From: Aeromonas sanarellii
GTDB lineage: Bacteria; Pseudomonadota; Gammaproteobacteria; Enterobacterales; Aeromonadaceae
Length of the DNA: 35,269 bases
Assembly (NCBI RefSeq): GCF_000820085.1
Contig: NZ_CDBN01000069.1
Span: 1-35,269 of the forward strand
Direction: 5' to 3'
A program made the translations under genes and the position numbers. The notes below the pieces were generated by a model. It was not told the DNA's origin, did no database searches, and saw nothing but the letters and a program-made list of their open reading frames with translations. Within the stretch, counting starts at the first letter, position 1, and every line of letters starts with the position of its first letter. This document shows positions 14,839 through 27,615 of the stretch, in pieces.

Positions 14839-16071
14839 TCAGTGCAGGATACGGGCACGGATGGTGCCGCCTATCTCCTTGAGACGGGAGAGCGCCTTCT
14901 CGCTGTGCTCGGTTTCCACGTCGATCACCACGTAGCCGATCTCGCTGCTGGTCTGCAGGTATTGACCGGCGATGTTGATCCCCTCGTCGGCGAAGATCTG
15001 GTTGATCTGGTTCATGACGCCGGGCTGGTTGCGGTGAATGTGCAGCAGGCGGCTGGAGCCCTTGTGACCCGGCAGGGAGACTTCCGGGAAGTTGACCGCG
15101 GAGAGGGTGGAGCCGTTGTCGGAGTACTTGACCAGCTTGTTGGCCACTTCCAGACCGATGTTCTCCTGGGCTTCCTGGGTCGAGCCACCGATGTGCGGGG
15201 TCAGGATCACGTTGTCCAGGCCGCGCAACGGGGTGAGGAACTCCTCGTCGTTGGACTTGGGCTCCACCGGGAAGACGTCGATGGCGGCGCCCGAGAGGTG
15301 ACCGCTCTTGATGGCGTCGGCCAGGGCGTCGATGTCCACCACTGTACCGCGGGAGGCGTTGATGAAGATGGCGCCCGGCTTCATCATGCGCAGCTGCTCG
15401 GCGCCGATGAGATCCTTGGTGGAGGCGGTCTCCGGCACGTGCAGGCTGATGACGTCGGACATGTTGAGCAGCTCCACCAGGTTAGGCACCTGGATGGCGT
15501 TGCCCAGGGAGAGCTTGTTCTCGATGTCGTAGTAGTAGACCTTCATGCCGATCATCTCGGCGATGATGCCAAGCTGGGTGCCGATGTGGCCGTAGCCTAT
15601 GATGCCGAGCTTCTTGCCGCGGGCTTCGACGCTGCGGTTGGCGAGCTTCTCCCAGACGCCGCGATGGCACTTGGCGTTCTTCTCCGGGATGCCGCGCAGC
15701 AGCAGCAGGATTTCACCCAGCACCAGTTCGGCCACGGAGCGGGTGTTGGAGAAGGGGGCGTTGAAGACGGGGATGCCGCGCACGTGGGCGGCGTCCAGGG
15801 CGACCTGGTTGGTGCCGATGCAGAAGCAGCCGATGGCCACCAGCCTGGTGGCGGCATCCAGCACCTTCTCGGTGATCTGGGTGCGCGAGCGCAGGCCCAC
15901 GAAATGCACGTCACGAATGCGCTCGATCAGTTCCTCTTCCGACAGGGACGTCTTCAGATATTCCACATTGGTGTAACCGGCGGCCCGAAAGGTCTCCACC
16001 GTGTTGGGATGGACTCCCTCCAGCAGCAGTACCTTGATCTTATCCTTGTCCAGCGAAAACTTGGCTGTCAT
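14839..16071 (-). CDS. serA: D-3-phosphoglycerate dehydrogenase
   Basis: This 410-residue enzyme oxidises 3-phosphoglycerate with NAD+, the first step of serine synthesis. The NAD-binding loop GYGHIG is at residues 159-164; the catalytic arginine lies in N-A-S-R-G-T-V-V-D, the glutamate in F-P-V-E-P-K and the histidine in L-T-P-H-I-G-G-S-T. The last 75 residues form the ACT domain that binds serine, so feedback inhibition is expected. Length equals E. coli SerA. The ATG reading MTAKFSLDKDKIK has AGAGGGA upstream; the longer open frame has no family likeness. It follows rpiA on the same strand but after a terminator-like hairpin and a 170-base leader, so it probably has its own promoter. Confidence 0.96.
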   Translation of the reverse strand: MTAKFSLDKDKIKVLLLEGVHPNTVETFRAAGYTNVEYLKTSLSEEELIERIRDVHFVGLRSRTQITEKVLDAATRLVAIGCFCIGTNQVALDAAHVRGIPVFNAPFSNTRSVAELVLGEILLLLRGIPEKNAKCHRGVWEKLANRSVEARGKKLGIIGYGHIGTQLGIIAEMIGMKVYYYDIENKLSLGNAIQVPNLVELLNMSDVISLHVPETASTKDLIGAEQLRMMKPGAIFINASRGTVVDIDALADAIKSGHLSGAAIDVFPVEPKSNDEEFLTPLRGLDNVILTPHIGGSTQEAQENIGLEVANKLVKYSDNGSTLSAVNFPEVSLPGHKGSSRLLHIHRNQPGVMNQINQIFADEGINIAGQYLQTSSEIGYVVIDVETEHSEKALSRLKEIGGTIRARILH

Positions 16072-16240
16072 GACGTTCCCTCTATTGTTTTTGAAAAATG
16101 CGCTCAGGCTTGCAGTGTGAAGAAAACCGTAAAGTAGCAAAAACGTTTGGGAGAGGGAATATTTGTGACAAAAGTCAAATTCTTTGAAGTTATCAACGTT
16201 TTTTGCAGCAGTGCTGCTACAAGCCATTGAGGGATAAATA

Positions 16241-16265
16241 GAAACGGCGCCATCAGGCGCCGTTG
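16241..16265 (-). terminator. Hairpin after rpiA
   Basis: AACGGCGCC and GGCGCCGTT pair exactly around a four-base loop, 56 bases past the rpiA stop on the minus strand. The following TTTCTATTT is a modest T-run. It likely limits read-through from rpiA into serA. Confidence 0.65.
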
Positions 16266-16320
16266 TCATATCACGGGAGCAAAGAAGAGGGAGCTGATGA
16301 CCCCGATCGCCCTCCCGCCG

Positions 16321-16980
16321 TCACCCTTGCTGGGTCACGACGCCATCCGGCGTGCCGATCAGCACCACGTCGGCGCCACGGTGGGCGAACAGGCCGTTGG
16401 TGACCACGCCCACTATGCTGTTGAGCTGGGTTTCCAGTTGTTTGGCGTCGGTGATGGCCATGCCCTTGACGTCCAGGATGATGTTGCCGTTGTCGGTGAT
16501 CACCCCTTCACGCCAGACCGGGTTGCCGCCGAGCGCCCGGATCTCGCGGGCCACGTATTCGCGGGCCATGGGGATCACTTCCACCGGCAGCGGGAAGGTG
16601 CCGAGCACGTCCACCGTCTTGGTGTTGTCGATGATGCAGATGAACTGGTCGGCCACGGCGGCGACGATCTTCTCGCGGGTCAGGGCGGCGCCGCCCCCCT
16701 TGATCATGTCGCGGGTGGCGTTGATCTCGTCGGCGCCATCCACGTAGACGGAGAGGGTATCGACGTCGTTGAGGTCAAACACCGGGATGCCAAAGCCCTT
16801 GAGGCGCTCGGTGGAGGCGACGGAGCTCGATACCGCGCCCTTGATCTCGTCCTTCATGGTTGCCAGCGCATCGATGAAGTGGTTGACGGTAGAGCCGGTG
16901 CCCACACCGACGATGGAGCCGGGTACCACGTATTTGAGCGCAGCCCAACCGGCCGCCTTCTTCATTTCATCTTGAGTCAT
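16321..16980 (-). CDS. rpiA: Ribose-5-phosphate isomerase A
   Basis: This 219-residue enzyme interconverts ribose 5-phosphate and ribulose 5-phosphate in the pentose phosphate pathway. G-T-G-S-T at residues 27-31 binds phosphate; the active-site residues D80, D83, K93 and E102 are all present in DGADEI, KGGGAA and REK, one position off the E. coli numbering. Length is the same as in E. coli. It lies between ygfA and serA, as part of a group that also clusters in enteric bacteria. Confidence 0.96.
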   Translation of the reverse strand: MTQDEMKKAAGWAALKYVVPGSIVGVGTGSTVNHFIDALATMKDEIKGAVSSSVASTERLKGFGIPVFDLNDVDTLSVYVDGADEINATRDMIKGGGAALTREKIVAAVADQFICIIDNTKTVDVLGTFPLPVEVIPMAREYVAREIRALGGNPVWREGVITDNGNIILDVKGMAITDAKQLETQLNSIVGVVTNGLFAHRGADVVLIGTPDGVVTQQG

Positions 16981-17132
16981 GATGGATCCTTATGGAAAAA
17001 GCGGGCGCATTATATCCAAGCCGCCCCCCCGGGGCGACCATGGCGCTCACGTTCCGGGGCAAAAATCCCCAAGATGTAAATCGTTTGCCTGTTTATTGAG
17101 CCGAGGGGCGGGGAAGGGGCGATCCCGCGTCG

Positions 17133-17741
17133 TCACGGGAAGAGCCAGCTGCGGCTGGGGGTGATGATCTGGGGCAGCGGCACGTCCCACTCCTCCCGGG
17201 GCACGGCCTCCACCTGCTGACAGTCGTGGGCAAGGCCGAGCGGTCTTGGGCCCAGTCCGTGCTCGTGCCAGCAGGCCAGGGTGCGATCGTAGTAGCCGCC
17301 CCCCATGCCGAGCCGGTTGCCCGCCTCATCGAAGGCCACCAGGGGGGTGCAGATAAGATCCAGCATGCTGTGGGGCACCACCTGCAGCACATCGAGCTCG
17401 GGCTCGGCGATACCGAAGCGGTTGCGGGTCATGGGGCTGGTGGCGGTGTAGCGCAAAAAGAGCAGGTGGCCCGGGGTGAAGGGGTGCAGCACCGGCAGAT
17501 AGACCTCCTTTTGCTGGGCCCAGAGCCAGTGAATGGCGGGCAGGGGATCGAGCTCGCCGTCGTTGGCCAGATAGAGGGCGATGCGTCTGGCCGCGAGGAT
17601 CCCGGGGTCTTCCTGGAAACGGCTGACCAGTTGCTGGGCCGCCGCCTGCTGGTCTGCCTGGCTCAGGCGCCTTCTGCGCTCTCGGACAAGCTGGCGCAGG
17701 GAGTGGCGCATATCGGGGTGCTCGGGCTGAAGGTCAGGCAT
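17133..17741 (-). CDS. ygfA: 5-formyltetrahydrofolate cyclo-ligase
   Basis: This 202-residue enzyme uses ATP to turn 5-formyltetrahydrofolate into 5,10-methenyltetrahydrofolate, keeping the folate pool in use. Basic residues R-E-R-R-R-R-L near the start, D-L-I-C-T-P-L-V-A-F-D and G-M-G-G-G-Y-Y-D-R-T are the family signatures. The ATG reading MPDLQPEH is preceded by AGGAG at 6 bases; the longer open frame has no such site. In many gammaproteobacteria the 6S RNA gene ssrS lies just upstream; here the upstream space is 149 bases, holds a 10-base-pair inverted repeat (17817-17849), and has no 6S-like sequence. Confidence 0.92.
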   Translation of the reverse strand: MPDLQPEHPDMRHSLRQLVRERRRRLSQADQQAAAQQLVSRFQEDPGILAARRIALYLANDGELDPLPAIHWLWAQQKEVYLPVLHPFTPGHLLFLRYTATSPMTRNRFGIAEPELDVLQVVPHSMLDLICTPLVAFDEAGNRLGMGGGYYDRTLACWHEHGLGPRPLGLAHDCQQVEAVPREEWDVPLPQIITPSRSWLFP

Positions 17742-17816
17742 GGGGGCTCCTGTGGTGGTGCGAAAAGGCAGGCTTACCTTAACAAGGGCGCCGGGGGATG
17801 AAAAGCGCAGGGGCTT

Positions 17817-17849
17817 CCCTGTCTCGGCGGGATGACAGACGAGACAGGG
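17817..17849 (-). terminator. Inverted repeat between the NhaC-type gene and ygfA
   Basis: CCCTGTCTCG (17817-17826) and CGAGACAGGG (17840-17849) form ten perfect pairs with a 13-base loop, 41 bases after the stop of the antiporter gene. There is no T-run, so it may be a weak terminator or a 3'-end stabiliser. Confidence 0.45.
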
Positions 17850-17890
17850 CGCGGCCTGATGGCGGCGCACGAGGGGGGAACGGCGAAGAC

Positions 17891-19237
17891 TCAGGCGGCT
17901 TGGCGGTTATCGGCGCCGGCGCGTACCTGGTGCTTGATAAAGACCGCGATGAGGGCGGCCAGTCCCAGGGCCATGGGGTAGAAACTCATGCTCACGACCA
18001 GCAGCGGCGAGAGGGCAAAGATGGAGCCCAGCAGCAGCGCCTGGGCACCCCAGGGGATGAGCCCCTGTACCACGCAGGAGAAGATGTCCAGCATGGAGGC
18101 GGCGCGGCGCGGAGTGACGCCGTGGTGATCCGCGAGATCCCGCGCCACCTTGCTCGCCACTATGATGGCCACGGTATTGTTGGCGGTGCAGAGGTTGGTG
18201 AGGCTCACCACCCCGGCGATGCCGAGCTCGGCCGCCTTCTCGTTCTGCTCGCCATCATGATGACGGGTGAAGCGGGCAATCAGGGCGGCGATTCGCTCGC
18301 TTATCCAGGCCAGCCCCCCCTGGCGCTCCATCAGGGCGCCGAGGCCGCCGATCAGCATGGAGAGCAGGAAGATCTCCTGCATGCTGGTGAAGCCCTGATA
18401 GATGTCCTTGCTGAACTGGCCGAGGGGATAGCCGCCCATCATCCCCACGCCACCGGCGGCGATGATGCCGAGCCCCAGCACCATGAAGACGTTCATGCCC
18501 GACAGCGCCAGCACCAGGATGAGCAGATAGGGGGCCACCTTGAGCAGGTCCGCCTCGGCGGCGGGCGCCGGTGCCGCGCCGGTGGAGCCCAGCAGCAGAT
18601 AGAGCAGGATCACCAGCACGGCGGCGGGGGCGGCAATCTTGACGTTCTCGCGGAACTTGTCCTTCATCTCGCAGCCCTGGCTGCGGGTGGCGGCTATGGT
18701 GGTGTCGGAGATGATGGAGAGGTTGTCCCCGAACATGGCGCCGGAGAGGATGGTGCCCGCCATCAGCACCGGGCTGATGCCGGCCGCCTGGGCGACGCCC
18801 AGCGCCACCGGTGCCACGGCGCCTATGGTGCCCATGGAGGTGCCCATGGCGGTGGCCACGAAGGCGGAGATGAGGAAGATCCCCGGCAGCAGGCACCAGC
18901 CCGGGATGAGGGAGAGGCCGAGCGCGACCGTGGCATCCACCCCGCCGGTGGCCTTGGCCACGGTGGCGAAGGCCCCCGCCAGCAGATAGATGAGGCACAT
19001 GGCCATGATGTTGCTCTCGCCGACCCCCTTGAAGAAGGTTTCCAGGTTCTTGTTGAACCCCTCGCGCCCCAGCACCAGGGCCAGCATGACGGCGGGCAGG
19101 GCGGCGACGGGGGCGGGCAGCTGGTAGAAGGCGAACTCGACCCCCTGCAGGGTCAGCCAGGTACCGGTACCGATGAAGAGAGCAAGAAAGACCAGAAGGG
19201 GCAGCAGGGCTCTGGCACTGGGGGGAGTCTGGATCAT
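17891..19237 (-). CDS. NhaC-family Na+/H+ antiporter
   Basis: This 448-residue inner-membrane protein has about eleven hydrophobic segments. Family marks include A-T-A-M-G-T-S-M-G-T, G-A-M-F-G-D-N-L-S-I-I-S-D-T-T-I-A-A-T-R-S-Q-G-C, and the late L-C-T-A-N-N-T-V-A-I. This is the NhaC/MleN group, whose members exchange sodium for protons or carry amino or organic acids with sodium; the actual substrate here is open. The ATG reading MIQTPPSARALL has GAGGAAC upstream, and the longer frame would put 49 non-membrane residues ahead. It is upstream of ygfA on the same strand. I saw no lysine riboswitch in its leader. Confidence 0.85.
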   Translation of the reverse strand: MIQTPPSARALLPLLVFLALFIGTGTWLTLQGVEFAFYQLPAPVAALPAVMLALVLGREGFNKNLETFFKGVGESNIMAMCLIYLLAGAFATVAKATGGVDATVALGLSLIPGWCLLPGIFLISAFVATAMGTSMGTIGAVAPVALGVAQAAGISPVLMAGTILSGAMFGDNLSIISDTTIAATRSQGCEMKDKFRENVKIAAPAAVLVILLYLLLGSTGAAPAPAAEADLLKVAPYLLILVLALSGMNVFMVLGLGIIAAGGVGMMGGYPLGQFSKDIYQGFTSMQEIFLLSMLIGGLGALMERQGGLAWISERIAALIARFTRHHDGEQNEKAAELGIAGVVSLTNLCTANNTVAIIVASKVARDLADHHGVTPRRAASMLDIFSCVVQGLIPWGAQALLLGSIFALSPLLVVSMSFYPMALGLAALIAVFIKHQVRAGADNRQAA

Positions 19238-20371
<1,134 letters not shown>

Positions 20372-20410
20372 GCCGTGCCGGGCGGACGCGCCGCCCCGTC
20401 CTGGTTGCCA

Positions 20411-20438
20411 GACCCCGGTTCGCCGGGGTTTTTCTTCT
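20411..20438 (+). terminator. Rho-independent terminator of dapB
   Basis: ACCCCGG-TTCG-CCGGGGT, a stem with a stable UUCG tetraloop, is followed by TTTTTCTTCTCTTTTTT. It lies 40 bases after the dapB stop. Confidence 0.9.
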
Positions 20439-20808
20439 CTTTTTTGTAGAAATAACCCTTAAGCATCACTTTTTAAGTGAACCAGCCTAAATTCCTCCAT
20501 TCTTACAATCCGGCCAAACTCCCGCGACATAAATGTCATCAAAGGGTAACGGCAGTGGGTCTCAATGTTCCCCGTCAGCGCTCTCTTTCCCTCTTCCAGA
20601 AAGAGACTAAAAATTCAAATCAAGAAAAACGTTTTCCATTCTCCGCCATCATTTTTCTATCGCCAAACGACACTTTTTTTATTATGTTTTTTGTTTTTCA
20701 GTTTCACATGCTTATGTTTTTTAAGGATTAAAAATCAATTTTTGTGTTTTGTGTGGCATGAGGTGGTGGTTTTGTTCGGGGTTTTTGCTTTTCTTTTGAG
20801 GGAGGGGG
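20439..20808. other. AT-rich non-coding tract before the carAB promoters
   Basis: About 370 bases with much lower GC than the rest of the window and long T-runs on the plus strand. Open frames here are short and have no protein-like character. It probably belongs to the carAB control region (bent or protein-bound DNA), but no specific site beyond those listed separately could be assigned. Confidence 0.55.
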
Positions 20809-20917
20809 TTGCAAAGCCTTAAAGTGCATAGATAATGGGTAATGTTGCTTGTTTATTGAATTTAGATGCATTTCGAACGCGAAAAGACGTTGAAATGAGA
20901 TCGTTTTTAAGTAGAAT
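20809..20917 (+). promoter_or_regulatory. carAB control region: two promoters and an ARG-box-like site
   Basis: Upstream promoter: TTGCAA (20809) and GATAAT (20831), spacer 16. Downstream promoter: TTGAAA (20890) and TAGAAT (20912), spacer 16. Between them TGAATTTAGATGCA (20857-20870) matches the ArgR half-pattern TGAAT-W4-ATTCA at 12 of 14 positions, and 21 bases earlier a weaker match (20836-20849, 8 of 14) could be its partner. Two tandem promoters with ArgR control the same operon in E. coli. Sites are read by eye. Confidence 0.55.
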
Positions 20918-21028
20918 GCGCCCAATTTGCCAGAAATCTGCCGGGTTTGAACCCTGTTTCAAACAGCGTCCGGACCCGCAACACCCAGGTAAATTGCTGA
21001 ATTTAAAGCTAAATAACTGGAGGTTGTC

Positions 21029-22165
21029 TTGAATCACACTGCATTGCTAGTGCTGGAAGATGGAACTGTGTTCAAAGGCGTGTCGATAGGCGCCGAGGGA
21101 TGTTCCGTTGGTGAAGTGGTTTTCAATACGTCGATGACGGGCTATCAGGAAATCCTCACAGATCCCTCTTATTCCCGTCAGATCGTTACCCTTACTTACC
21201 CCCATATAGGCAACACCGGCACCAACAGCGAAGATGAAGAGTCCAGTCAGGTCCATGCTCAGGGCCTCATCATCCGGGACCTTCCGATACTGGCCTCCAA
21301 CTTCCGCAATCAGCAATCCCTCTCCGATTACCTCAAGTCTCACAACATCGTTGGCATCGCCGACATCGATACCCGCAAGCTGACCCGCATCCTGCGCGAG
21401 AAAGGCGCCCAGGCCGGTTGCATCCTGGCCGGCAAGCAGCTCGATGAAGCCCATGCCCTCGAACAGGCCCGCGCCTTCCCCGGCCTCAAGGGGATGGACC
21501 TCGCGAAAGAAGTGACCGTGAGCGAATCCTACAGCTGGACCGAAGGTAGCTGGCAGCTCGGCAAGGGGCACGTCACCCCGGCAGAGGGCGACTTCAAGTA
21601 CCACGTGGTGGCCTACGATTTCGGCGTCAAGCGCAACATACTGCGCATGCTGGTGGACCGCGGCTGCCGCCTGACCGTGGTGCCGGCCAAGACCCCGGCC
21701 GCCGAGGTGCTGGCGATGAACCCGGATGGCATCTTCCTCTCCAACGGCCCCGGTGACCCCGAGCCGTGCGACTACGCCATCGACGCCATCAAGGCTTTCC
21801 TGGCCACCAACACCCCGGTGTTCGGAATCTGCCTGGGCCACCAGTTGCTGGGCCTGGCCTCCGGCGCCAAGACCGTCAAGATGAAGTTCGGCCACCACGG
21901 TGCCAACCACCCGGTGAAGAGCCTGGACGACAACACCGTGATGATCACCGCCCAGAACCACGGCTTCGCGGTGGACGAGAACAGCCTGCCGGATTGCCTG
22001 CGCGCGACTCACGTCTCCCTGTTCGATGGCTCCCTGCAAGGCATCCATCGCACCGACCGTCCGGCCTTCAGCTTCCAGGGTCACCCGGAGGCGAGCCCGG
22101 GCCCGCACGACTGTGCCGGTCTGTTCGACCACTTTATTGAATTGATCAAGCAGTATCGTGCTTAA
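21029..22165 (+). CDS. carA: Carbamoyl-phosphate synthase small (glutaminase) subunit
   Basis: This 378-residue subunit releases ammonia from glutamine for carbamoyl phosphate, the common precursor of arginine and pyrimidines. The N-terminal half ([25 protein letters not shown]) contacts CarB; the class I amidotransferase half has the catalytic cysteine in V-F-G-I-C-L-G-H-Q and the His/Glu pair in H-P-E-A-S-P-G-P. The start is TTG with GGAGG 5 bases upstream and no other start near it; E. coli carA also begins with TTG, so the weak start may be kept for control. carB follows after 16 bases. Confidence 0.96.
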   Translation: MNHTALLVLEDGTVFKGVSIGAEGCSVGEVVFNTSMTGYQEILTDPSYSRQIVTLTYPHIGNTGTNSEDEESSQVHAQGLIIRDLPILASNFRNQQSLSDYLKSHNIVGIADIDTRKLTRILREKGAQAGCILAGKQLDEAHALEQARAFPGLKGMDLAKEVTVSESYSWTEGSWQLGKGHVTPAEGDFKYHVVAYDFGVKRNILRMLVDRGCRLTVVPAKTPAAEVLAMNPDGIFLSNGPGDPEPCDYAIDAIKAFLATNTPVFGICLGHQLLGLASGAKTVKMKFGHHGANHPVKSLDDNTVMITAQNHGFAVDENSLPDCLRATHVSLFDGSLQGIHRTDRPAFSFQGHPEASPGPHDCAGLFDHFIELIKQYRA

Positions 22166-22181
22166 GAGGAAAAGAGAAGCC

Positions 22182-25406
<3,225 letters not shown>

Positions 25407-25441
25407 GCGTGCCGGCAGCACGCTGCCCGTCCGATGCACGC

Positions 25442-25474
25442 AAACCCCGCCAGCGATGGCGGGGTTTTTTATTT
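25442..25474 (+). terminator. Rho-independent terminator of carAB
   Basis: AACCCCGCCA and TGGCGGGGTT pair around a GCGA loop (GNRA type), followed by TTTTATTTT, about 36 bases after the carB stop. Confidence 0.9.
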
Positions 25475-25624
25475 TCCGCATCCGGTTCAGGATGGAGAGT
25501 GAAGGCGGCGAAGCGGCCCAGCATGGGTGAAATAATCTCATAATCACGGGGTTTGGTTGGTGATAATTGCCAAAAATTAGGCGTTGGCAGCAATCTTCGC
25601 AATCTCTCGCCCCGCTCGCCTCTT

Positions 25625-25807
25625 TATACTGGATTCTCATCAAACAAGGTCGTCTGTGCCGACACACCGGAAGGTGGCGTGCGAGAGGATCAGCGCCCGC
25701 AGCCCGATCCGGCTGCCGTGGCCGGCCCCGGTGACCGACGGGGGCCGCAGGAAAACCGGTCGCGGGGTTACCGCCCCGCGACTCGTCAGGGCCGGCGTTA
25801 CCGCGCC
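25625..25807 (+). promoter_or_regulatory. leuA leader: -10 element and a row of hairpins
   Basis: A good -10, TATACT, lies at 25625-25630 without a clear -35. The leader that follows is about 250 bases long and GC-rich. Three hairpins stand in a row: 25723-25747 (loop GTGACCGA), 25759-25782 (nine perfect pairs, loop TTACCG) and 25794-25807 (four pairs, loop TTACCG). A CACC-GGAA-GGTG hairpin lies before them. There is no U-run and no leucine-rich leader peptide. The 25407-25887 space otherwise holds only the carAB terminator. Confidence 0.5.
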
Positions 25808-25887
25808 AGCCCGCTTCCCCTCCTTGCCCCACCCGCCTGTCGGCCCGGTCGTCCGGCGCCTCGCCCATCCGTCAAGGGAATCTGAAT

Positions 25888-27546
25888 ATGAGCTTCGATC
25901 ATCGCAAATACCGCCGCTCCCCCGTCATCAGTCTGGCGGATCGCCAGTGGCCCAACCGGGTGCTGGAGCGGGCGCCGCTCTGGTGCGCCGTGGACCTGCG
26001 CGACGGCAACCAGGCGCTGGTCGAGCCGATGACGGTGGCCCAGAAGCTGCAGATGTGGGCGCTGATGGTGCACATCGGCTTCAAGCACATCGAGGTGGGC
26101 TTCCCGGCGGCCTCCCAGCCCGATTTCGACTTCGTGCGCGAACTCATCGATCGCAACCTCATTCCGGACGATGTCACCATCCAGGTGCTGGTGCAGGCGC
26201 GCGAAGATCTGATCGCCCGCACCTTCGAGGCGCTCAAGGGGGCGAGGCGGGCCATCGTCCACGTCTACAACTCGGTCAACCCGACCCAGCGCAACTATGT
26301 GTTCAACTCTGGGCGCGAAGGGGTCAAGGCCATCGCCGTGCAGGGGGCGCGCTGGGTGCGGGAGTATGCGGCCCGCAATCCGGGCACCGAGTGGAGCTTC
26401 CAGTATTCCCCGGAGAGTTTCAGCAGCACAGAGGTGGAGTTTGCCGTCGAGGTGTGCGACGCCGTCATCGACGAGTGGCGCCCGGCTGCCCGACCCATGA
26501 TCCTGAATCTGCCCGCCACGGTGGAGGTGAGCACCCCCAACGTGTTCGCGGATCAGGTAGAGTGGTTCTGCCGACACCTCAAGGCGCGATCCGAGGTGAG
26601 CATTTCCATCCACACCCACAACGATCGGGGCTGCGGGGTGGCCGCCGCCGAGCTGGCGGTGCTGGCGGGGGCGGATCGCATCGAGGGTACCCTGCTCGGC
26701 AACGGCGAGCGCACCGGCAACATGGACATCGTCACCATGGCCATGAACCTCTACAGCCAGGGGATCGACCCCGAGCTGGACCTGTCGGATATGGATGCCA
26801 TCGTCGCCACCGTGGGGGCCTGCACCCAGATTGCCCTGCACCCGCGCCACCCCTATGCCGGCGAGCTGGTCTACACGGCGTTTTCCGGCAGCCACCAGGA
26901 CGCCATCCGCAAGTCCCTGGCGGCGGAAAAGCCGGATCACTACTGGGACGTGGCCTACCTGCCCATCGACCCCGCCGATCTCGGGCGCAGCTACGAGGCG
27001 GTGATCCGCATCAACAGCCAGTCCGGCAAGGGGGGCGTCACCTACCTGCTGGAGCGCGACCTCGGCCTGCAACTGCCGCGCTGGCTGCAGATCGACTTCA
27101 GCCGCCGGGTTCAGGCCGAGGCGGAGGCCTGCAGCAGCGAAATCAGCCCGGAGCAGATCCGCGCCCTGTTCGAGCGCCACTATCTCGAGCCCGCCCACGG
27201 CTATCGCATCGGTCGCTTCCAGCTCGGCCGCGACGGTCAGGAGAGCCTGCGCCTCGAGCTGCAGACCCCGGACGGGTCGCTGCAACTGTGCGGTGAGGGG
27301 GAGGGGGCCATCACGGCGCTGGTCAACGGCTGGCAGCGCCAGACCGGGATGCACATCGATGTGCTGGATTACTCCGAGCATGCGCTCACCGCCGGCACCG
27401 AGTCCCGCGCCGCCGCCTACGTGCTGCTGAGCGTGGATGGCGCCCGCCTGTGCGGGGTAGCCATCGGTCGCGACGTGGTCAGTGCCTCCCTGCAGGCGGT
27501 GATCAACGGTGCGGCCCAGCAGCAGGCCCTGCGCCAGAGCGCCTGA
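25888..27546 (+). CDS. leuA: 2-isopropylmalate synthase, long form
   Basis: This 552-residue enzyme joins acetyl-CoA and 2-ketoisovalerate, the first step of leucine synthesis. It belongs to the long, mycobacterial-like LeuA group: the TIM barrel opens D-L-R-D-G-N-Q-A-L with the metal ligands completed by S-I-H-T-H-N-D-R-G and G-N-G-E-R-T-G-N; the C-terminal 120 residues form the regulatory domain that binds leucine in the family. The gene stands alone, without leuBCD. An AAGGGA lies about 8 bases before the ATG. The long in-frame-like ORF on another frame (25584-27296) is a GC shadow. Confidence 0.93.
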   Translation: MSFDHRKYRRSPVISLADRQWPNRVLERAPLWCAVDLRDGNQALVEPMTVAQKLQMWALMVHIGFKHIEVGFPAASQPDFDFVRELIDRNLIPDDVTIQVLVQAREDLIARTFEALKGARRAIVHVYNSVNPTQRNYVFNSGREGVKAIAVQGARWVREYAARNPGTEWSFQYSPESFSSTEVEFAVEVCDAVIDEWRPAARPMILNLPATVEVSTPNVFADQVEWFCRHLKARSEVSISIHTHNDRGCGVAAAELAVLAGADRIEGTLLGNGERTGNMDIVTMAMNLYSQGIDPELDLSDMDAIVATVGACTQIALHPRHPYAGELVYTAFSGSHQDAIRKSLAAEKPDHYWDVAYLPIDPADLGRSYEAVIRINSQSGKGGVTYLLERDLGLQLPRWLQIDFSRRVQAEAEACSSEISPEQIRALFERHYLEPAHGYRIGRFQLGRDGQESLRLELQTPDGSLQLCGEGEGAITALVNGWQRQTGMHIDVLDYSEHALTAGTESRAAAYVLLSVDGARLCGVAIGRDVVSASLQAVINGAAQQQALRQSA

Positions 27547-27570
27547 GCCCCGGCTCATCTGTCAACACGG

Positions 27571-27609
27571 TAAACAACAACGCCACCCTAGGGGTGGCGT
27601 TGTTGTTTA
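27571..27609. terminator. Bidirectional terminator, leuA / sterol desaturase-like gene
   Basis: Positions 27571-27588 pair exactly with 27592-27609 (18 pairs, three-base loop TAG). Ends are AT-rich on both sides, so it can stop both converging transcripts. Confidence 0.88.
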
Positions 27610-27615
27610 TGGGGC

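Noticed and set aside
17742..17890. 6S RNA gene upstream of ygfA
   Set aside because: Too short and lacks the long bulged duplex; only a 10-pair inverted repeat is present.
20477..20731. An 84-codon frame in the AT-rich tract before carA
   Set aside because: No ribosome site, no family likeness, ends in a T-rich hydrophobic run typical of non-coding AT-rich DNA.
20876..20896. PurR-like site before carA
   Set aside because: Only about 7 of 16 consensus positions match, no better than chance in this region.
25584..27296. A 570-codon plus-strand frame overlapping leuA
   Set aside because: Runs in a different frame from leuA and has low-complexity R/P/G sequence; the leuA frame is well conserved.
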